A stretch of 64,000 nucleotides of DNA from Pseudomonadota bacterium (GTDB lineage Bacteria > Pseudomonadota > Gammaproteobacteria > Burkholderiales > Rhodocyclaceae): assembly GCA_008501585.1 (NCBI GenBank), contig QQUN01000019.1, forward strand, positions 1 to 64,000. The letters are read 5' to 3'. The position numbers were made by a program, and so were the translations under genes. Below are positions 58,888 to 64,000 of the stretch, piece by piece (the stretch's first letter is position 1; each line of letters starts with the position of its first letter). The notes under the pieces are model-generated. The model saw only the letters and a program-made list of their open reading frames with translations. It was not told the DNA's origin and did no database searches.

Positions 58888-61077
58888 ATGAGACTGACGC
58901 TGATTTCAGCTGCCCTGGCACTGGCGTTCGGCATGTCCGGCGCGGTGCAGGCCAACCCCGTGGTCAATGGCGACCACGCGGGACGGGGTGCAGGCAATGA
59001 CACGGTGGAGCAGACCGCCACCGCCACATCCACGCAAGGCAACGGGCCCAACGCCAACGAGTACTCCAGTGTGTCGGTCGGTTCGGGCAATACCACCGAG
59101 ACGGACCTGCACAACGACAAGAGCAGCGGCGACTCCCGCGACAACCAGGGGATGGCCACCGCGCAGGATTACGGCAACGCCGCAGCCAACAACGGTGGCA
59201 TCGCCACCACCACCTTCGACAACGCCTTCAATACCAACAAGGCCGTTGCGGTCAGCAAGCTCGAAGGCACGGTGACCAACAACCGCATCTGGAACATCGG
59301 CAACTCGGTCAGCAACCTCGGCAGCGCCAATGGCGCCCGTGGCGGCTCAGCCGGTGACGGTGGCAATGGCACCGGCGGCAGCGGCACCGGCGGCAATGCC
59401 ACCGGAGGCTCGGGCGGTAACGGCGGCAACGCCGGCAACGGCGGCGCCGGCGGCAGTGGTGGCTCGGGCGGTAGCGCCAACAATGGCAGTGCCAGCGCCG
59501 GAGCCGTCGACAACGGCAGCGCCACCAACGGCAGCGCCACGGCAGGCAACGGCGGCAATGGCGGCGCAGCCCGCGATGCCACCGGCGCCAACGGCGGCAG
59601 CAGCGGCATGGCGAGTGCAACCGGCGGCAATGGCGGCACCGGTAACGGTGGCGACGGCTATGGCGGCAAGGGCTGGGGCGGCGACGGCGGCAAAGGCAGC
59701 GGCGGTGATGGCGGCCTGGCCCAGGGCGGCGCCGGCGGCGCCGGAGGCTCAGGCAATGGCGGCGACAGCGGCTATGCCAACGGTGGCAGCGGTGGCAACA
59801 CCGCCAGCGCGACCGGTGGCGACGGCGGCAGTGGCGGCTCGGGCGGCAGCGGTGGCAGCACCGGCAATGCCTCGGCCGGCAGTGGCGGCGACGGTGGCGA
59901 CGGTGGCAATGGGGCCACAGGCACCGGCTACGGTGGCAAGGGCTATGCCCACGCCGGCGCCGATGGCGGCACCTCAAGCGCGGCGTCCACCGGCTCAGGC
60001 GGCAGCTCGCACAACGATGGCGGCATGGGTGGCCAGTCGATGGCCAATGCCGGCAACACCGCTGGCGGCGCGTCCGGCATGGGCGGCACCACCGGCAACC
60101 AGGGCAACGGCGGTGCCGGCGCTGAAGGCGGTACCGGCGGTAACGGCGGTGGCAACAATACCGGCAACGGTACCGGCGCGGGTGGTGCGAGCGGCGATGT
60201 GACCGCCTCGAGCGGCGCGGGTGCCGGCGGCAGTGGCACCGGCACCGGTGGCAACGGCAGCGCTGGCCTGGCCACGGCGACGGGAGGCTCGGCCGATACC
60301 GCGACCTCCATGGCCAACGGCGGTGCCGGCTCAGGCACGGGCGGCAATGGCGCGGGTGGTGCTGCCGGTGCGGACGGTGCCGCGGCGACCAACACGGCAG
60401 CGGCCGGCGCAGCCGGTGCGGTCGGCGCCGCCGGTGCGACCGCCAGCAACACCGGCGGTGCGGGCGCCATGGGCAGTAGCGGTGCCGGTGGTGGTGGCGC
60501 CGCAGCAGCCGGCGCGGCCGGCGGTATCGCGTCCAGTGCCGGCGCAACCGGTACGGGCGGTGATGGTGCCGTGGGCAATGGTGGTGAAGGCAACGGCGCG
60601 GTCGGCAACGGCGGTGCCGGTGGCATGGCGACCAACGCCAGTGGCGCCGGTGGTGCCGGTGGCATGGCCCAGAACACGGGCGGTGCCGGTGGCGACGGTG
60701 GCATGGCCAGTAACGGCAGCGCCACCAACGGCAGCGCCAGCTCGCAGGCGACCAATGGCAGCGCCACCGGCGGTGCCGGTGCGGTTGCAGCTGCAGGCGC
60801 GCAGGGCGGCCAAGGCGGCGACGGCGGCACCGGCCAGGGTGGCACGGGCGGCATGGGCAACGGGGCGGTCGGCAACGGCGCCACCGGTGGCCAGGGCGGC
60901 GCAGGCGGCGCTGGCGGCACGCTGATGGTCGACGGCGGCATGTTCAACATGTCCAACGCCATCACCGGGAGCTTCACCAACGGGGCGGGGATCATGGTGT
61001 CGAGCCAGAACTCCGGCATGTCTTCACTGGTTCAGCAAAGCGTCAATGTTCAGGCCAACCTGAACGTCGGCCGCTGA
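58888..61077 (+). CDS. Glycine-rich exported repeat protein, paralog 1
   Basis: A 729-residue protein with signal peptide MRLTLISAALALAFGMSGAVQA. The N-terminal domain (about 23-150) is Asn/Thr-rich with NPVVNGDHAGRGAGNDTVEQ and NAFNTNKAVAVSKLEG. The main body (about 150-685) is low-complexity Gly/Ala/Asn/Ser/Asp (GGNGG, GGAGG, NGSATNGSA repeats) and almost free of Lys, Arg, aromatic residues and Cys. The last ~45 residues (FNMSNAITGSFTNGAG to NVQANLNVGR) are ordered and shared with its neighbours. Likely a surface or matrix fibre protein; AGGGAG precedes the ATG. Confidence 0.88.
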   Translation: MRLTLISAALALAFGMSGAVQANPVVNGDHAGRGAGNDTVEQTATATSTQGNGPNANEYSSVSVGSGNTTETDLHNDKSSGDSRDNQGMATAQDYGNAAANNGGIATTTFDNAFNTNKAVAVSKLEGTVTNNRIWNIGNSVSNLGSANGARGGSAGDGGNGTGGSGTGGNATGGSGGNGGNAGNGGAGGSGGSGGSANNGSASAGAVDNGSATNGSATAGNGGNGGAARDATGANGGSSGMASATGGNGGTGNGGDGYGGKGWGGDGGKGSGGDGGLAQGGAGGAGGSGNGGDSGYANGGSGGNTASATGGDGGSGGSGGSGGSTGNASAGSGGDGGDGGNGATGTGYGGKGYAHAGADGGTSSAASTGSGGSSHNDGGMGGQSMANAGNTAGGASGMGGTTGNQGNGGAGAEGGTGGNGGGNNTGNGTGAGGASGDVTASSGAGAGGSGTGTGGNGSAGLATATGGSADTATSMANGGAGSGTGGNGAGGAAGADGAAATNTAAAGAAGAVGAAGATASNTGGAGAMGSSGAGGGGAAAAGAAGGIASSAGATGTGGDGAVGNGGEGNGAVGNGGAGGMATNASGAGGAGGMAQNTGGAGGDGGMASNGSATNGSASSQATNGSATGGAGAVAAAGAQGGQGGDGGTGQGGTGGMGNGAVGNGATGGQGGAGGAGGTLMVDGGMFNMSNAITGSFTNGAGIMVSSQNSGMSSLVQQSVNVQANLNVGR

Positions 61078-61099
61078 GCCATCGACAGGAGCGAATGCG

Positions 61100-63292
61100 A
61101 TGAAACTCACGATCATGTCCTCAGCATTGGCACTGGCGTTCGGGCTGTCAGCCCCCGTCTTTGCCAACCCGGTCGTCAATGGTGAAAACGCTGGCCGCGG
61201 TGGCGGCAACGACACCGTGACCCAGACCGCCACGGCCACCAACACGCAGGGAGACGGCCCCAACGCCAACGAGTTCTCCCACACCAAGGTGGATTCATTC
61301 AACCGCACGCGGACCGATACCGACAACGACAAGAGTACCGGCAACGACCGCGACAACCACGGCATGGCCACCGCGCAGGACTACGGCAACGCGGCCGCCA
61401 ACAACAACGGCATGGCGACGAGCAACTTCTCCAATGCCTTCAACACGTCCAAGGCCATCGCCGTCAGCAAGCTGTCGGGCATCGTCACCGACAACCGGAT
61501 CCACAACATCGGTAACGTGGTAAGCAACGCCGGCAGCGCCGATGGTGCGGCCGGTGGTCGTGGCGGCGCCGGTGGCAGTGGTTACGGCGGCGCCGGCTAC
61601 GGTGGCGCAGGCAACGGCGGCAACGGCGGCAACGCCGGTGACGGTGGTAACGGCGGCAATGGTGGTTATGGCGGCAACGGCGGCTCAGCCACCAACGGCT
61701 CAGCCACCGCCGGCAACGCCACCAATGGCAGCGCCAGCAACGGCGGCGCGACCGCCGGCGACGGCGGCAACGGCGGTGGCGCAAGCGGCGCCCAGGGGGC
61801 CAATGGCGGCAACTCGGGTGACGCCACGGCCTACGGCGGTGCCGGCGGCACCGGCAACGGCGGCAACGGCACCGGCGGCGGCGGCTACGGCGGCAACGGC
61901 GGCTGGGCCTGGGGCGGCGACGGTGGCACCGCGAACGGTGGCTACGGCGGCGCAGGCGGTGGCGGTGACGGCGGCAACTCCGGCGGCGCCACTGGCGGCA
62001 GCGGTGGCAACACCGGCAACGCCAGCGGCGGCAATGGTGGCAACGGCGGCGCTGGCGGCAACGGCGGCTCCACCGGCTATGCCTCCGGCGGCGACGGCGG
62101 TGATGGCGGCGACGGCGGCTATGGCGCCTCAGGCTCCGGCTCCGGCGGCTGGGCCGGTTCCGGCACGCATGCCAATGGTGGCAATGCGACCGGGACGGAT
62201 TCGGCCAGCGGCGGCAGCAGCCACAACGATGGCGGCGCCGGCGGCCCGAGTACGGCCAGTGCCGGCATGAGCACGGGGGGATCCTCGGGCGAAGGCGGCC
62301 TGACCGGCAACCAGGGCAATGGTGGCATGGCCAGCGGCGACAGCAGCACCGGCGGCAACGGCGGCGGTGGCAACACCGGTAACACCACCGGTAACGGTGG
62401 TGGCGCCGGCAACTCCTCCGCCACCAGCACGGCCAACGCCGGCGGCAACGCCGACGGCACGGGCGGCGCCGGGACCAGTGGCGGATCGTCTGCCAGCAGT
62501 GGGTCGGCCAACGGTGCCATGGCCTCCGCCACGGGCGGCACGGGCACCGGGACCGGTGGCGATGGTGCCGCCGGCGCCAACGCCGGCGCTGGCGCCGCCG
62601 CGACCAACACCGCAGGTGCCGGGGCCGGTGGCGCGCAAGGCGCCGCCGGTGCCGCCGGGACCAACACCGCGGGTAATGGTGCGGGCGGGACCAGTGGCAT
62701 GGCCGGGGCCGGCGCAGCAGCGACCGGTGGCGTGGGCGGTGATGCCGCCAGCGCAGGCGCCATGGCACAAGGCGGTGCCGGGGCGGTCGGCAACGGCGGC
62801 GTCGGCAACGGTGCCGACGGCAATGGCGGGGCCGGCGGCATGGCCGACAACACCTCCGGCGACGGTGGTGCGGGCGGCATGGCGTCCAACACCGGTGGTG
62901 CGGGCGGCAATGGTGGCGCAGCCACCAATGGCAGCGCGACCAACGGTGGTGCCACCTCGACCGCCAGCAATGGCAGTGCGACGGCCGGCAGCGGTGCGAC
63001 CGGTGCGGTCGGCGCGACCGGCGGTGCCGGTGGCCAGGGCGGCACGGGTGAAGGCGGTCAGGGCGGCAACGGTGTGGCCGGCGTCGGCAACGGCGCGATC
63101 GGCGGCAGCGGTGGCGCCGGCGGGGCTGGCGGCATGGTCAGCGTGACCGCCGGCACCTTCGACATGTCCAACGCCATCACCAGCAGCTTCACCAATGGGG
63201 CGGGGATCGTGGTCTCGAGCCAGAACTCCGCGATGTCCTCGCTGGTGCAGCAGAGTGTGAACGTGCAGGCCAATCTCAACGTAGGCCGCTAA
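61100..63292 (+). CDS. Glycine-rich exported repeat protein, paralog 2
   Basis: A 730-residue tandem paralog with the same plan: signal peptide (LTIMSSALALAFGLSAPVFA), N-terminal NPVVNGENAGRGGGNDTVTQ and NAFNTSKAIAVSKLSG, a long GGNGG/NGSAT low-complexity body, and C-terminus FDMSNAITSSFTNGAG to NVQANLNVGR. A landmark GGSSHNDGG and TGNQGNGG segment is kept at the same place in both proteins, showing they arose by duplication rather than by independent repeat growth. It starts 22 bases after paralog 1, with AGGAG in the gap. Confidence 0.88.
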   Translation: MKLTIMSSALALAFGLSAPVFANPVVNGENAGRGGGNDTVTQTATATNTQGDGPNANEFSHTKVDSFNRTRTDTDNDKSTGNDRDNHGMATAQDYGNAAANNNGMATSNFSNAFNTSKAIAVSKLSGIVTDNRIHNIGNVVSNAGSADGAAGGRGGAGGSGYGGAGYGGAGNGGNGGNAGDGGNGGNGGYGGNGGSATNGSATAGNATNGSASNGGATAGDGGNGGGASGAQGANGGNSGDATAYGGAGGTGNGGNGTGGGGYGGNGGWAWGGDGGTANGGYGGAGGGGDGGNSGGATGGSGGNTGNASGGNGGNGGAGGNGGSTGYASGGDGGDGGDGGYGASGSGSGGWAGSGTHANGGNATGTDSASGGSSHNDGGAGGPSTASAGMSTGGSSGEGGLTGNQGNGGMASGDSSTGGNGGGGNTGNTTGNGGGAGNSSATSTANAGGNADGTGGAGTSGGSSASSGSANGAMASATGGTGTGTGGDGAAGANAGAGAAATNTAGAGAGGAQGAAGAAGTNTAGNGAGGTSGMAGAGAAATGGVGGDAASAGAMAQGGAGAVGNGGVGNGADGNGGAGGMADNTSGDGGAGGMASNTGGAGGNGGAATNGSATNGGATSTASNGSATAGSGATGAVGATGGAGGQGGTGEGGQGGNGVAGVGNGAIGGSGGAGGAGGMVSVTAGTFDMSNAITSSFTNGAGIVVSSQNSAMSSLVQQSVNVQANLNVGR

Positions 63293-63300
63293 CCGGGGCA

Positions 63301-63334
63301 GCCGGCCAGTGGCGGGGGACCGCCGCTGGCCGGC
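63301..63334 (+). other. Strong hairpin inside the glycine-rich operon
   Basis: A 15-base stem (GCCGGCCAGTGGCGG / CCGCCGCTGGCCGGC, one wobble) with a GGGA loop lies eight bases after the paralog 2 stop. No T-run follows, so it is more likely an mRNA-stabilising or attenuating element separating abundant structural proteins from downstream factors. Confidence 0.6.
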
Positions 63335-63359
63335 CTGCGAACGGACAGGAGGGACGGCC

Positions 63360-63755
63360 ATGACTCGATTGATCAAACGGATACCCCGCGTGATGGCGGT
63401 GGTGTTGTCGGCCTTGGCGATGCTGTCGCCCGTACAGGCCGAACCGGACGAACCGGAGGGCTTCCTGAGCCCGTCGCCTGCGCGGGCACTTGTGGTGGTG
63501 CCGATGATGACGCTGGGGGCCGGGCCGGTCTCCGACACGGCGCTGGATGTGCGCCGGGGCGGAACCGAAACACTCAATGACATGGATCTGGACGGCGTGG
63601 TCTCGGGCAATCATGCCGCGAACCTGGTGACCGGCCAGAACATCGTGACCGACGGGTCGCTGAGCGGCAACGCCGGACTGGCGACCGTGGTGCAGAACTC
63701 GGGCAACAACGTGCTGATCCAGAACGCCACGATCGTGAACATCCGGCTGGAGTGA
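63360..63755 (+). CDS. Small exported protein sharing the glycine-rich proteins' C-terminal motif
   Basis: A 131-residue protein with signal peptide (VMAVVLSALAMLSPVQA) and an ideal AGGAGGG ribosome binding site. Its C-terminal third, NAGLATVVQNSGNNVLIQNA then TIVNIRLE, resembles the end of both glycine-rich paralogs (GAGIMVSSQNSGMSSLVQQS). NDMDLDGVVSGNHAANLVTG precedes it. It may be a nucleator or minor subunit. No known family was recognised with confidence. Confidence 0.8.
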   Translation: MTRLIKRIPRVMAVVLSALAMLSPVQAEPDEPEGFLSPSPARALVVVPMMTLGAGPVSDTALDVRRGGTETLNDMDLDGVVSGNHAANLVTGQNIVTDGSLSGNAGLATVVQNSGNNVLIQNATIVNIRLE

Positions 63756-63760
63756 CCGCC

Positions 63761-64000
63761 ATGCGCTGGACTGCCATGCTGATTGCCGTGGTGCTGCCGG
63801 GCCTGATGGCCGGTGCGGCGAGCGCCGGGCAGATGCGCTTTCCCATCGATGTGGTGGGGCCGTACACCGTGCCGGTGACCAGCCTCAAGGAGGCGCGCCA
63901 CCTGTCCACGCTGCGCCAGCAATACGATTTCAGTTGCGGATCGGCCGCGCTGGCCACCTTGCTGACCCATCACTACGGGCAGCGGGTCAGCGAGCAGGAG
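63761..64000 (+). CDS. C39-like cysteine peptidase, N-terminal part (cut by window end)
   Basis: The 80 residues seen are a signal peptide (AMLIAVVLPGLMAGAASA) and the start of a C39-type peptidase: LRQQYDFSCGSAALATLLTHHYG, with catalytic Cys in the DFSCGSAAL motif and the helper Gln nearby. Such stand-alone C39 proteins occur in functional-amyloid (Fap) operons as FapD, and as bacteriocin-leader peptidases. The His and Asp lie beyond the edge. GGAG lies eight bases before the ATG; an overlapping GTG at 63752 is possible. Confidence 0.8.
   Translation, partial: MRWTAMLIAVVLPGLMAGAASAGQMRFPIDVVGPYTVPVTSLKEARHLSTLRQQYDFSCGSAALATLLTHHYGQRVSEQE

Noticed and set aside
59309..60547. Arg/His/Cys-rich frame on the minus strand within the glycine-rich gene, and similar ones at 61485-62768
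   Set aside because: Complement of GGC/GGN repeats; composition is an artefact and no start signal or family feature is present.
59340..60930. CRISPR-like or satellite array in the glycine-rich genes
   Set aside because: Repeats are degenerate, in frame and encode Gly/Asn/Ala tracts between an intact signal peptide and conserved C-terminus; there are no regular spacers.
58888..63292. Identification of the glycine-rich proteins as mycobacterial PE_PGRS proteins
   Set aside because: The glycine body looks similar, but the N-terminus is a Gram-negative signal peptide plus an unrelated Asn/Thr-rich domain; no PE domain.
58888..64000. Firm naming of these genes as fapB/fapC/fapE/fapD
   Set aside because: The C39 peptidase and operon shape fit, but Fap amyloid repeats and the FapF pore are not seen within the window, so only a relationship is proposed.

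Overview
The window is high-GC DNA from a Gram-negative bacterium, most likely a betaproteobacterium of the Rhodocyclales type (Azoarcus/Thauera-like). This rests on the ybgC-tolQRAB-pal-cpoB-queE-queC block ending at tRNA-Lys, hslVU, a PEP-CTERM protein, LPS core/O-antigen genes, an NtrC/sigma-54 type urease promoter, and strongly G/C-biased third codon positions. The species call is inference. No phage, plasmid or CRISPR locus is seen; mobile DNA is limited to an IS481-type transposase tail at the left edge and several families of intergenic palindromes.

Layout. 1-2.9 kb: IS remnant, DUF2721 membrane protein, periplasmic ATP-dependent DNA ligase (LigE), MltB-like lytic transglycosylase. 2.9-16.2 kb: a cell-surface polysaccharide region. 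A leftward, translationally coupled operon (deacetylase, two glycosyltransferases, a heptosyltransferase, O-antigen ligase, another glycosyltransferase) diverges from three tandem paralogous glycosyltransferases, a sulfotransferase and a small membrane protein, followed by convergent msbA and a tyrosine phosphatase. 16.2-25.8 kb: a cobalamin divergon. cobU-cobT-cobS-cobC run leftward; a B12 riboswitch, btuB, btuC, btuD, btuF, cobO and cobA run rightward. 25.8-31.3 kb: urease operon ureDABCEFG plus a small His-containing membrane protein, with a good sigma-54 promoter and two NtrC-like enhancer sites. 31.3-42 kb: urea ABC transporter urtABCDE, a LuxR-type response regulator, and a very large NCS1-permease/Cys-rich/histidine-kinase/receiver fusion that is probably the sensor. 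42-48.6 kb: tRNA-Lys with a consensus promoter, queC, queE, cpoB, pal, tolB, tolA, tolR, tolQ, ybgC. 48.7-52 kb: a STAS-domain protein preceded by a striking multi-helix leader RNA, then hslV-hslU. 52-58.5 kb: PEP-CTERM protein, AEC transporter, AlaX editing protein, glutathione reductase, a lipoprotein, an AhpD-like protein and a TSUP transporter. 58.5-64 kb: two tandem ~730-residue glycine-rich exported proteins, a small exported protein sharing their C-terminal motif, and the start of a C39-like peptidase cut by the window end.

Genes that work together: the urt transporter feeds urea to urease, with a nitrogen-controlled ure promoter and a candidate dedicated sensor/regulator beside urtA. 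The riboswitch controls B12 uptake together with corrinoid adenosylation and the first corrin-specific methylation. The most promising undescribed items are the right-edge glycine-rich secretion system (possibly a relative of functional-amyloid loci), the permease-kinase fusion, and the four-way-junction leader upstream of the STAS-hslVU genes.
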